Source: Chitinophagales bacterium (GTDB lineage Bacteria > Bacteroidota > Bacteroidia > Chitinophagales > Saprospiraceae). Taken from it: DNA of 37,515 bases. The notes beneath the pieces are model-generated. The model made no database searches. It saw only the letters and a program-made list of their open reading frames with translations, and was not told the origin of the DNA. Of the stretch, positions 9,482 through 17,583 are shown in pieces (the first letter of the stretch is position 1; the number at the start of each line of letters is the position of its first letter). Both the position numbers and the translations under genes were made by a program. The DNA is taken from the NCBI GenBank assembly GCA_026928325.1, contig JAIXKS010000026.1, positions 1 to 37,515 of the forward strand, written 5' to 3'.

Positions 9482-9847
9482 GGTAGCCTAATCGGGTTAA
9501 ATTATGCTATAAAATAGTAGATTTTGCTTGTGCAAAGGCTTGAACTTTGGAAAAAATCAAAATAAATGATAAAAAAGTTAGCTTCTGTATAATAAAAACT
9601 TAAAATTAACGTCTAATATTTATTGTTAATGATTTGATAATGGTTGGATGGATAAAAGACTATAGAGGCACTCAAATTATTATAATTTTCAATAAAAAAA
9701 TAACAACCCATTTTTTCTTTCGGAATACTCGAAAACATTTCCGAAAAGGATAACATGGAGCACAAAAATAAAATTAACGGTTAGAGGAAGTAGTCAATAA
9801 AACCACTTCTGTATAGCGTTTTTATTGTCGTTATGTTATAACAACAT
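9482..9847. other. 366-nt intergenic region without recognisable gene
   Basis: A/T-rich sequence between the glycosyltransferase gene and MITE copy B. A weak imperfect hairpin (GGAAGTAGT with ACCACTTC, around 9785-9808) is followed by TTTTTA near 9820 and might end transcription. Nothing else is visible. Confidence 0.3.
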
Positions 9848-10013
9848 ACTAGTGCTCTGTCAACAAAAATATCTTAATGAAATGTCGTTCTTTTTTCAAA
9901 TCTCATCGTTAAAAATACTCGTCATAGTTACCACTATGCCTGCGTTTTTCGCCTTGATCTTTAAAAAAATAACTTCCATTATTATTTAAATCTTTTTATA
10001 GACAGAACACTAG
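9848..10013 (-). repeat. MITE-like element, copy B (inverted relative to copy A)
   Basis: A ~166-bp element whose ends are near-perfect inverted repeats. The left end is CTAGTGCTCTGTCAACAAAA; the right end, complemented, is CTAGTGTTCTGTCTATAAAA. The interior aligns with the reverse complement of copy A with few substitutions, by eye around 90 percent identity (not computed). It lies 40 bp upstream of the TPR gene, so it may supply or alter that gene's promoter. No ORF is present. Confidence 0.72.
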
Positions 10014-10053
10014 GCATATTTTGGTCAAAGTCAAACAAAAAAACGTATTAAAA

Positions 10054-11694
10054 ATGAGAAGATTAAATGATTTTAGTGGTCGATTTCGCAGTGTTATTCA
10101 ACAGATATTGCTGCTTGTATTTAGCGGATGTTCAATGAGTCTTATGGCGCAGAATGACTTTTTAGATTGTTTTTTAATGTACACTGAACAAAAATATGAA
10201 GAAACTGCGAATTGTTTAACTTCCATTTTAGATTCCAACCCTATAGATGTCATGGCATTGAATCAAAGAGCATATTGTTATTTGTGGCTGAATCAGCCAG
10301 AAATGGCAATCAGAGATTTGAGTGTTGCGCTTCTATTTTTAGATGAACAGCATAAATATCCATCCAAAGATAACTTATTTATTAATAGGGCGAGAGCTCA
10401 TCGCAAAATCGGCAATTATATCAGGGCATTTGATGATTACGCTGAAGCGCAAAGGATTAATCCTATGAACGTAGATACATATATTGATAGAGGCTTTTTT
10501 TATTTGGATTTAAAATGTTATGATGCTTCGGCTAAAGAATGGCAATTTCTATTCAATGTGGATACTATTACTTATGATCCGTTAATATGGTTAGCAAAAA
10601 TTATGATTGAATTAAAAGAATTGGATAGAGCTATTGAAGTGTTAGACGAGGTGGAAAATAGAGATATTCAACATCCTTTATTATACAAGTATAGAAGTGA
10701 TGCCTTATATATGCAAGGAGATCATAAACATGCAATCGATGATGCTATTGACTATGTTTATTTTGATCAATGGAAAACAAGCGAAGCACAAATGGAACTT
10801 AGCCGATTTTACGACATAGAGCCCGATTATTTATTAGAAAAAATAAGTGAGCGTGTGGATAATGACCCGCATTATAATACTAATTGGCTTTATGTTCGTG
10901 CAGATTTTAATAGATTCAAAGGGCGATATCGTGAGGCAATCGAAGATTATAATACGATTGAAAAACTTAATCCTGATGATCATGAACCCGTCTTATATAT
11001 AAGAAGAGGCAATAATTACTTATCATTAGGTGATTATGACAAAGCAATTACTGAATATGACATAGCCATTAAAATTGAGGAATCGTACTGGCCATTATTA
11101 TATAAAGCAAAGGCAAAATTCCATAAAGCTGATTATCAAGCTGCGATTTTAGATTATACAAAGGCAATATCGTGTGCTCCTGATTTTTATTACAGCTATT
11201 ATATGCGAGGTTGGACGAAAACTTATATCCACGATTATATAGGAGCATTGGAAGATTATAATACTTCAATTGATTTGGATCCGAATTATGCATATACTTA
11301 TTTTGCAAGAGGAGAAGTTTATAAAATGATGATCCATGAGCCACAATTAGCCGAAGATGATTTCAATAAAATATTGACCTTAGAAAATGAAATTTTTCAA
11401 TCAAGCAATTGTCGTCAATATGCTTTACTGCATTTGGGTCGCATCGATGAAGCTATCGCTTTTCAAAATGAAATATTAGAAAAGTATCCTACATCAGGAA
11501 ATTATTACGATGCCGCATGTCTTTATTCCTATTTGAACCGTCAATCAGAGGCAATTGAATCTTTGAATAAGTCATTTGAAAAAGGAAATAGAGATTTTAT
11601 CAAATGTGAACATGATCGATATTTAGAAAATATCCGGAAGAATCCGGAGTTTGAGAGACTGATTAAAAAATGGAAAACTGATAATAAGGATTAA
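10054..11694 (+). CDS. exported tetratricopeptide-repeat protein
   Basis: A 546-aa protein with an N-terminal export signal (hydrophobic stretch about residues 17-30, cleavage near LMAQN), followed almost entirely by TPR helices from about residue 35 to 530. Typical repeat lines are DLSVALLFLDEQ, AIEDYNTIEKLNPDD, AITEYDIAIKIEE, AILDYTKAISCAPDFY, ALEDYNTSIDLDPNYA and AIESLNKSFEKGN, roughly eleven units. TPR arrays bind partner proteins; no partner can be named. The ATG at 10054 is used because the TTG at 10021 adds only a basic stretch before the signal. The gene stands alone, downstream of MITE copy B. Confidence 0.85.
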   Translation: MRRLNDFSGRFRSVIQQILLLVFSGCSMSLMAQNDFLDCFLMYTEQKYEETANCLTSILDSNPIDVMALNQRAYCYLWLNQPEMAIRDLSVALLFLDEQHKYPSKDNLFINRARAHRKIGNYIRAFDDYAEAQRINPMNVDTYIDRGFFYLDLKCYDASAKEWQFLFNVDTITYDPLIWLAKIMIELKELDRAIEVLDEVENRDIQHPLLYKYRSDALYMQGDHKHAIDDAIDYVYFDQWKTSEAQMELSRFYDIEPDYLLEKISERVDNDPHYNTNWLYVRADFNRFKGRYREAIEDYNTIEKLNPDDHEPVLYIRRGNNYLSLGDYDKAITEYDIAIKIEESYWPLLYKAKAKFHKADYQAAILDYTKAISCAPDFYYSYYMRGWTKTYIHDYIGALEDYNTSIDLDPNYAYTYFARGEVYKMMIHEPQLAEDDFNKILTLENEIFQSSNCRQYALLHLGRIDEAIAFQNEILEKYPTSGNYYDAACLYSYLNRQSEAIESLNKSFEKGNRDFIKCEHDRYLENIRKNPEFERLIKKWKTDNKD

Positions 11695-11899
11695 GGTGTT
11701 TAATGGTCAAAGATTAATTGAAATTTTGGATTTTGATTAACGATTTTTGAATGAATAGCTGATATATTCAAAAAATCAGTAGAAATCTAATCTTATAAAA
11801 ATAAAAAATCTATCTTTACGCTCAAATAAAAATGTGAATGATATAAATAAATAATAAAGACATATAAAATATAGCGTTTCGCTTTAAAAATTTTCCCGT

Positions 11900-12019
11900 T
11901 TGTAGAAAACTTGCAAACATTTCTTAAAAGCACGGGGAGAGTAAAAGTGGAAACGCCTGCGGTATAGCGTGGGCGTTCCTTTTTGCTTCGTGCTTTGGGT
12001 TTTGCAAGGACCTCTACAA
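11900..12019. repeat. 120-nt nested imperfect palindrome
   Basis: Four stems nest inside one another: TTGTAGA (11900-06) with TCTACAA (12013-19); CTTGCAAA (11910-17) with TTTGCAAG (12001-08); AAAGCACG (11927-34) with CGTGCTTT (11989-96); and GGAA-CGCC (11949-57) with GGCG-TTCC (11972-79). The whole would fold into one long bulged hairpin on either strand. A minus-strand ORF through it (11793-12026) is probably a by-product. It sits at the border of the accessory region, next to broken terD and RDD genes. It does not show integron attC core boxes. A repeat family or structured RNA is likely. Confidence 0.6.
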
Positions 12020-12021
12020 CG

Positions 12022-12052
12022 AGCAATGGGAATTAGCCCACGTTGCTTTTTT
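12022..12052 (+). terminator. terminator-like hairpin after the nested palindrome
   Basis: AGCAA-TGGG (12022-12030) pairs with CCCA-cg-TTGCT (12037-12047) with a 2-nt bulge and a 6-nt loop, followed by a run of T. It could end transcription coming through the nested palindrome, or be a further part of the same structured element. It lies 54 nt upstream of terD. Confidence 0.45.
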
Positions 12053-12105
12053 ATACGAAACGCCAGATTTGATAAAACGTAAACTTTTTAAAAACAAATA
12101 TCAAT

Positions 12106-12372
12106 ATGGCAATCAATCTACAGAAAGGTCAAAAAATTGACATTGGACTTACCAAAATGACTATCGGTTTGGGTTGGGATCCAAATGAAGGAACAGGACA
12201 AGATTTCGACTTAGACGCTTCGGCATTTATGATTGACGGAAATCGCTTAATTCCCTCGGAAAATTTCTTTGTGTTTTACGGGAATACAGATTCTCCTGAC
12301 GGAGCTTTACGACACACAGGTGATGACCCGACATATAATAAAACATATTACTTAATTTTTAAATATAAATAA
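12106..12372 (+). pseudogene. TerD-family tellurium-resistance-type protein, truncated
   Basis: 88 aa instead of the usual ~190. The N-terminal half is a clear TerD domain: INLQKGQKIDIGL, GLGWDPNEG, DFDLDASAF (calcium ligands), FFVFYGNTDSPDGALRHTGD. After TGDDPT at residue 76 the family sequence stops abruptly and is replaced by YNKTYYLIFKYK before the stop. The second half of the domain, with its other calcium ligands, is missing, so the product is probably inactive. The next relic starts 4 bp after the stop. The break points to a deletion or recombination near 12333. A short expressed half-domain cannot be excluded. Confidence 0.8.
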
Positions 12373-12376
12373 ATGT

Positions 12377-12810
12377 ATGGAAACAATCGAAAATGAATAT
12401 CCACTAAAAGCAGAATGGTGGAGACGCTTAATTGGGCACTTATTGACATCTTTATATTTTCATCATTTGCAGCGATGATTGTAGATGAAACTGTTGTTTA
12501 TGAAAATTTAAAAGGAAAAGCGGTTTTGTATTATGTTTTATTATTTTATTTGTTATTTGAATGGATTTTTAATCGTACTGTAGGAAAATTTATAACTGGA
12601 ACAATCGTAATAAGTACTCGAACTTTTGGACGACCTACGTTTGGTCAAATCTTAAGTAGGACGTTCTTAAGAATTATACCTTTTGAATTTGTATCGTTTA
12701 TTTCAAAAAAACCGTGTGGATGGCACGATTCGATTCCAAATACAATGGTAACTACCATTAGCGAAAGAAGAAGATATCAAATAGAAAGACCTAAATCATA
12801 TCAAAAATAA
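12377..12810 (+). pseudogene. RDD-family membrane protein, frameshifted
   Basis: From the ATG at 12377 one frame reads METIENEYPLKAEWWRRLIG, the expected N-terminus of an RDD protein. The continuation LIDIFIFSSFAAM is in another frame that opens at 12415 and runs to 12810. The shift lies near 12435-12445. Joined, the two give a full RDD domain: the RR pair, D in LIDIFIF, three hydrophobic spans, and RTFLRIIPFEF. The total of 434 nt is not a multiple of three, as expected after a one-base loss. RDD proteins are thought to be transporters or membrane accessories. Either a true pseudogene or a sequencing error; the neighbouring broken terD favours decay. Confidence 0.75.
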
Positions 12811-12859
12811 CAGAACTTCATTCAAAATGGAATTGCAACAATCCCGATTCATTAAAATT

Positions 12860-12960
12860 ATGGATAACACCACCAAAGAAAATCGGTTCTTTTAGCCAAA
12901 ATTGGACAGCAGGTTGAATATCTATTTGACATGATATATGCTGTTTATGACAAAGAGTAA
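12860..12960 (+). pseudogene. possible relic of a small protein
   Basis: The ATG at 12860 opens MDNTTKENR. A shift near 12887 then allows LLAKIGQQVEYLFDMIYAVYDKE to a stop at 12960. The composite looks like a real small helical protein, but I do not recognise the family and the reading needs a frameshift. Confidence 0.25.
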
Positions 12961-13018
12961 AATAAAAGCGGATGCCGAAAAGCGGATAGAGTAGGCGAGA
13001 TAATTAAAAATACACAGT

Positions 13019-13420
13019 ATGAAAACACAATTTTATTTTTTAGCATTTTTTATTTGTACAACATGTCTTTTTTCATGCGAAAAAGATGACATTAGAGATT
13101 CTTATGTTGGTACTTATGTTGGAACGGAAACATACACAAACAACGGAAGAGTTTATACACGAGACACAAGTATTACAGTTACGAAATCATCGAATAATGA
13201 GAGTTCGATTATTATTTCTGCAAGTTTTTTTAAAATAGCACCCGATGCTGTTACGGTTGAGGTAAGGAACGGTAAGTTTTCTGCGGCTTTTACTTCATTG
13301 TTTGACAGCGCTACACGTACTGTAAATATAACAAATGGTTTGTTTAGTGGTCAGAAAATTTCCTATTCATATTCAGCTGATGGATATGTTACAACAAGTG
13401 TCAGTGCTACAAAGCTATAA
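13019..13420 (+). CDS. small lipoprotein with surface-export signal
   Basis: A 133-aa predicted lipoprotein of unknown function. The signal peptide ends in LFSC (Cys20), followed by E-K-D-D. A lysine plus two acidic residues right after the lipidated cysteine is the known Bacteroidota signal for transfer to the cell surface. The mature part is beta-rich: YVGTYVGTETYTNN, ITVTKSSNNESSIIIS, VTVEVRNGKFSAAF, KISYSYSADGYVTTSVSATKL, like small lipocalin-type beta proteins of this phylum. It is followed by a very strong terminator, so it is a single-gene unit separate from the operon at 13546. Confidence 0.75.
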   Translation: MKTQFYFLAFFICTTCLFSCEKDDIRDSYVGTYVGTETYTNNGRVYTRDTSITVTKSSNNESSIIISASFFKIAPDAVTVEVRNGKFSAAFTSLFDSATRTVNITNGLFSGQKISYSYSADGYVTTSVSATKL

Positions 13421-13430
13421 GTTGAATAAT

Positions 13431-13486
13431 ACATTAACCTCACCCTCTCATTCCAGAAACGAGAGGGTGAGGTTAATGTTGTTTTT
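13431..13486 (+). terminator. strong rho-independent terminator
   Basis: A perfect 19-bp stem, 13431-13449 with 13461-13479 (core AACCTCACCCTCTC / GAGAGGGTGAGGTT), has an 11-nt loop and a T tract at 13482-13486. It starts 11 nt after the lipoprotein stop and isolates the next operon from read-through. Confidence 0.92.
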
Positions 13487-13545
13487 ATAATCAAAGGTAG
13501 TAGCCACAACAAAACATAACACTAAATTAAAATGCCGTACCTATC

Positions 13546-14277
13546 ATGAATAAATTCATACTCGTAATAATTTTTTTGGCAATTATGACAATGAGTTTTG
13601 CACAAAATGAGGATTTTGTTAATTGTCCATACGACTTTCAGGTAAAACCTTATGATGTACACAATAGTTTTCAAAGCTTGAATTCTAATAACATTTATGT
13701 TGCATTTCCATACAAATCCTATTTAGATTCAGCAAGTTGGTGGAGTTTTAAAACTATACAATCAACGTTTTCAGAATTAGAAAACATAAGAAAAATTGAT
13801 CACGAGACAGTAAATATTGTCTTACGGAATTGTTTAGTGGATTCACTTTTGTCCAAATGGAATTACAACAATATTGATTCATTGGAATTGTTGCTAATTA
13901 TACTTGAAAAATACCAAAACTATGCTGAAACTAATCCAGTATTATCCGATTTTTTTTACGAAGTTGCAGATAATTATGGAGTATTTGTTGCTAAAAACTT
14001 AACAGAATTAGCAGAAAACAACAAAAATCTAAAATCTACTTTCAAATTCAATTATGTAAGACAACACAGTAAGTGCTTAACGTATCCTCCAAATATTGGT
14101 CTTAGTAATTTGGAAAAAGTAATATTAAACATATCTCAAGGAAATTTCTCGTATTTGTGGGGTAGATTTTGGAATGGAACATCTTTCATTTTCAAATCTC
14201 TTATTGCTTTGCCTATGCTTTTGGTACTAATATTTTTTATCTATGGCTTTATTCTCATTATTCAAAAACATTTTTAA
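13546..14277 (+). CDS. exported protein of unknown function with C-terminal membrane helix
   Basis: A 243-aa protein that I do not recognise. It has a signal peptide (MNKFILVIIFLAIMTMSFAQ, cleavage after Ala-Gln or just before). A mostly helical, Asn-rich periplasmic part at about 21-208 includes ELLLIILEKYQNYAETNP and DFFYEVADNYGVFVAKNL. A single transmembrane helix at about 214-237 leaves a tiny tail. The topology places the body outside the cytoplasmic membrane, anchored at its C-terminus. It is the first gene of the exported-protein run; the next start lies 10 nt after its stop. A role as membrane platform or assembly factor is only a guess. Confidence 0.7.
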   Translation: MNKFILVIIFLAIMTMSFAQNEDFVNCPYDFQVKPYDVHNSFQSLNSNNIYVAFPYKSYLDSASWWSFKTIQSTFSELENIRKIDHETVNIVLRNCLVDSLLSKWNYNNIDSLELLLIILEKYQNYAETNPVLSDFFYEVADNYGVFVAKNLTELAENNKNLKSTFKFNYVRQHSKCLTYPPNIGLSNLEKVILNISQGNFSYLWGRFWNGTSFIFKSLIALPMLLVLIFFIYGFILIIQKHF

Positions 14278-14287
14278 TCTAAAAGAA

Positions 14288-15169
14288 ATGAAAAAATTAA
14301 GTTTTATTATTTTAACAGTAATCACGACATTATGTTCGTTTGTTCTTTTTTCTAATTATGACCCTAAATTTGTGGAAATCTCCAGTGTAAGTGATGGCGG
14401 ATACACCTATAACGTTGTTTATATGAATCGTGGAGGCAGTAAAAACCGTATCAAAGCAAAATACTTTGCTTCCAAGTCCAATGGGACTACAGTGCCGATT
14501 AGATATAATAGCTGGTCTCAAAATAAAAATATGATTGTTGTTTCAAGTGCTGGTTATATGGATAATTGCTTTGACCAATCGGCATCGCCTGTTGGTTTAA
14601 CAATTGATAATGGTATAGTTGTAAATAGAAATTTAGCCACGTTTGACGGATTGTTAATTGTATATGCTACGGGTGGTATTGTTGCTACTGACTTAAGAAA
14701 GGGCGATTTAACATTACAAGGAAGTGGAATTACACCAGGAAGAAAATTCAATATTCGAAATAGTTGGACAGATAGGAACGATTTTATAAAATGGGCACAA
14801 GAACAGGAAGCTACGGTTTTTCAAACTCATTTGCTAATTTACAAAGACCAATTAGCTATAGGAAAGAATGCACCCTCAGATCCAAGAGAGCGCCGATTTC
14901 TAGCAGTGGGAAAAGATAAAATATCAGGAGATCTTTGTCACGTTGTTGTCAATCTACCTGAATATACTTCCTTATATAATGGAGCATTCCGAACGAAAAA
15001 ATTTCTAAATGATACTGGTAACATGGAAATTACATTTATGATAAACCTCGACACAGGTTGTCAAGATGTGTGTACTTTATATAATAAGGATGCTTCTATT
15101 AATACTTTGATTAAAGGGCAATCCCTATTAGGAAATGCCGTCAATTTATTAGCCTACTACTACGAATGA
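14288..15169 (+). CDS. phosphodiester glycosidase-like protein (NAGPA/DUF2233 type), divergent
   Basis: A 293-aa exported protein. The ATG at 14288 gives a clean signal peptide (MKKLSFIILTVITTLCSFVLF); the longer frame from 14243 overlaps the previous gene. Landmarks of the NAGPA-type domain can be traced in order: SAGYMDN at 87-93 (for NAGFF), PVGLTIDNG at 101-109, RFLAVGKD at 203-210 (for the R-x-x-G segment), and INLDTGCQD at 252-260 (for LDGGxS). Domain members cleave sugar-phosphodiester bonds. Several positions here are replaced (NAG to SAG, DGG to DTG), so activity is uncertain. The stop overlaps the next start by 4 nt (ATGA), indicating coupled translation. Confidence 0.6.
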   Translation: MKKLSFIILTVITTLCSFVLFSNYDPKFVEISSVSDGGYTYNVVYMNRGGSKNRIKAKYFASKSNGTTVPIRYNSWSQNKNMIVVSSAGYMDNCFDQSASPVGLTIDNGIVVNRNLATFDGLLIVYATGGIVATDLRKGDLTLQGSGITPGRKFNIRNSWTDRNDFIKWAQEQEATVFQTHLLIYKDQLAIGKNAPSDPRERRFLAVGKDKISGDLCHVVVNLPEYTSLYNGAFRTKKFLNDTGNMEITFMINLDTGCQDVCTLYNKDASINTLIKGQSLLGNAVNLLAYYYE

Positions 15170-16416
15170 AAATGAATTTTAAAATATACATAACTACATT
15201 CATTTGCTTTCTAATATTTTGGGGAAATATATACTCTCAAAAATTGGTAGCCTATTATCCTTTTGACAATGAAAGTGCAGAGGACATCAGCAGCAATAAA
15301 AACAATGGGAAATTAATTGGAAGCGTGACAAGTTACAATGACAGGTTTGGCAACCCTTGTGGTGCATTGTATTTCAATGGTAAAAATAGTTGTATTGAAG
15401 TGCCGAACTCAAAATCGTTAGAATCTATCACAGATTATATGTCGGTATCTGTTTGGTTTTATATTGATAAAACGAGTTACAATAATGTCATGCGAGATGT
15501 TTCTATTATCTGTAAAGCAGACAATTCAGACGAAACTGAAAGCAGCCCTCAATATCGGGTACAAATCTTACAAATGGCTAAACAAAGTGTAATTTCAATA
15601 AACACAGAATTTACAAGAAATGATACTGATTTTTTGAATCACTCTATTGAGTTTGATAAATGGAATTTTGTTTGTGTTACTTATAATGGTAACGAAGTGA
15701 AGATGTATTTGAATGGAAAGATTGTCTGGAGTAATCCATACATCAAGTCATTTATCAAAAACAATTCATCATTATTTATCGGTAAGGATCCTCCGGGAGG
15801 AATGGAATACTTTCGAGGTGCATTTGACGATTTAAAAATATATAATGGTGTACTTAGTCCTCAACAAATTACAACTATGTATAATGACAAGTCAAACAAT
15901 GTTGTATGTGAAGATAGTTATTTGCCGTCTCCTGCACAAACTTCTACAACATCAAATGTAACAAAAACAGTAAAATCCAAAGTAGATAGTATTAAGATAA
16001 TATCCACCTCAACTACTCACAAAGCAGGAAATGATACATTGAATTATCAATACGAACTGTCTTTCAATTCCTGCACACTTACTGCAATTATGTATGATGA
16101 TGCAGAAGAAGATAACGACACAATATCAGTTTACTTTAATGGTAAAATAATTGTGGACTACCAAATGATATATCGCAAAAAAAACAAACCAATTGTAAAA
16201 CTTCTTGAATTGAATTCTGGGTCGGAAAACATACTTGCCTCAAAAGCATGGAATAATGGGAAAATACCGCCAAACACACTGAAAATTGAGTTTTATGAGG
16301 GTGATTGGACACAGAATTTAAATAAACTGAAATACAAAAAACCTATAATAGAAAAGGTAATTCATTCTAAACCTGGTTTAGCAGGAGCTATTAAATTAAA
16401 ATGTAAAGAAATATGA
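15166..16416 (+). CDS. LamG-domain exported protein
   Basis: A 416-aa protein. Signal peptide residues 1-25 (cleavage near IYSQ), then a LamG/concanavalin-like jelly roll at about 26-232: LVAYYPFDNESAEDISSNKN, ALYFNGKNSCIEVPNS, MSVSVWFYID, NFVCVTYNGNEVKMYLNGK, FRGAFDDLKIYNGVLS. A Thr/Ser-rich linker follows. A C-terminal beta domain at about 285-375 (ISVYFNGKIIVDYQ, NNGKIPPNTLKIEFYEGD) recurs in Bacteroidota surface proteins. LamG domains usually bind glycans or other ligands; no catalytic residues are apparent. The gene overlaps its neighbours by 4 nt on each side (ATGA), so it is made together with the two NAGPA-like proteins. Confidence 0.82.
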   Translation: MKMNFKIYITTFICFLIFWGNIYSQKLVAYYPFDNESAEDISSNKNNGKLIGSVTSYNDRFGNPCGALYFNGKNSCIEVPNSKSLESITDYMSVSVWFYIDKTSYNNVMRDVSIICKADNSDETESSPQYRVQILQMAKQSVISINTEFTRNDTDFLNHSIEFDKWNFVCVTYNGNEVKMYLNGKIVWSNPYIKSFIKNNSSLFIGKDPPGGMEYFRGAFDDLKIYNGVLSPQQITTMYNDKSNNVVCEDSYLPSPAQTSTTSNVTKTVKSKVDSIKIISTSTTHKAGNDTLNYQYELSFNSCTLTAIMYDDAEEDNDTISVYFNGKIIVDYQMIYRKKNKPIVKLLELNSGSENILASKAWNNGKIPPNTLKIEFYEGDWTQNLNKLKYKKPIIEKVIHSKPGLAGAIKLKCKEI

Positions 16417-17564
16417 GAACCGCAAAATTTATGAATATTTTTAGTTTGTTGACATTGTCATGTATGTTTTTATCAAACGTTGAAATTCTGGAACAAGAAG
16501 TTACCCAATCGCAAATTGATTTGACTAAATATAATACTATTTCAAGGACAATAGATTCAATATACAATTTGATTGAATGTGACGAACAAAAGATTCATAC
16601 ATATAATAATGAAATAATATCTTTAGAAAATGAAAAAATAAAAATACAAGAAAAATGTAAATCACTTAATAGAGATACTTCAACTTGTTCAATATCTTTC
16701 AATTGTGATACTCTAAGTCAATCATTGAAACGAATTGACAAAAAAATAAAAGACAATTCTTTAAAAATTTCCAATAGCGAACAATCTATTCAAGCGCATC
16801 AAGAGAAAATCAATATTCAAAAAAAACAACTTCAAGATGCAAGCAAATCTATAGTTTCATCAATTAAAAAACATAATGGAAGCCTTAAACTTAAGTTTAA
16901 AGGAATTGACTACCATGTTTTTATTGCCAATACAGACTGTAATGAAATACAAATGCACTGGCTAAATAATAATAAAAAAAGATTTGTCAATATTGGAAAT
17001 TTACTCAATTATTTAAAGAAAAAGAATACAACACCACTAATGATTACTAATGCAGGAATGTACACACCTGAACTAAAACCTCTAGGGTTGTATATTGAAC
17101 AATATGAGCTTCGACCTCTTGATTTGAAATCGCCAAAAACTGATGGTAATTTTTATCTTAAACCTAATGGTGTTTACTATATTGATACATTTGGTGTATC
17201 TCACATCAAAACAACAGAGGAATTTCAAATAGAGTATGATGTTAAGAAAATGAACTATGCAACACAGTCCGGACCTATGTTACTAATAAATGATAAAATT
17301 CATTCATCTTTTAAAGAACGTTCTTTAAATAAAAAAATAAGAAGCGGTGTAGGAATAATTGATGACAAACGTACTGTTTTTGCCATTTCACTGGGAGAGG
17401 TAAACTTTTATGATTTTGCACTTCTATTCAAAGATATTTTTGGTTGTAATGATGCACTGTATTTAGACGGAGCAATTTCACAAATGTATTTGAACGATAT
17501 AGATCCTAATGAATTAGGTGGACAGTTTGGTGCTCTTATTTCTGTAATTGAAAAAAACAAATAA
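16413..17564 (+). CDS. coiled-coil plus phosphodiester glycosidase domain (NAGPA/DUF2233)
   Basis: A 383-aa protein. A hydrophobic export segment at about 7-21 is followed by a Lys/Glu/Asn-rich coiled coil at about 30-150 with three internal Cys (83, 92, 98). A NAGPA/DUF2233 domain occupies about 155-380: ITNAGMY at 211-217, PLGLYIEQ at 223-230, QSGPMLLINDK at 285-295, IRSGVGIIDD at 309-318, and LYLDGAISQMY at 349-359. These keep the NAG, R-x-G and LDG positions better than the upstream paralogue, so this copy is the likelier active hydrolase. The expected reaction is hydrolysis of a sugar-1-phosphodiester outside the cytoplasm. It overlaps the LamG gene by 4 nt. Confidence 0.82.
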   Translation: MRTAKFMNIFSLLTLSCMFLSNVEILEQEVTQSQIDLTKYNTISRTIDSIYNLIECDEQKIHTYNNEIISLENEKIKIQEKCKSLNRDTSTCSISFNCDTLSQSLKRIDKKIKDNSLKISNSEQSIQAHQEKINIQKKQLQDASKSIVSSIKKHNGSLKLKFKGIDYHVFIANTDCNEIQMHWLNNNKKRFVNIGNLLNYLKKKNTTPLMITNAGMYTPELKPLGLYIEQYELRPLDLKSPKTDGNFYLKPNGVYYIDTFGVSHIKTTEEFQIEYDVKKMNYATQSGPMLLINDKIHSSFKERSLNKKIRSGVGIIDDKRTVFAISLGEVNFYDFALLFKDIFGCNDALYLDGAISQMYLNDIDPNELGGQFGALISVIEKNK

Positions 17565-17583
17565 AAGAAATTACAAACAGACG

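Noticed and set aside
11793-12026. 77-aa minus-strand ORF with a basic N-terminal half
   Set aside because: Its basic half is simply the translation of the nested palindrome and the rest is A/T-rich low-complexity sequence; no start context or partner.
11900-12052. Integron attC site
   Set aside because: Palindromic, but the required RYYYAAC and GTTRRRY core boxes at the two ends are absent, and the downstream genes overlap instead of forming cassettes.
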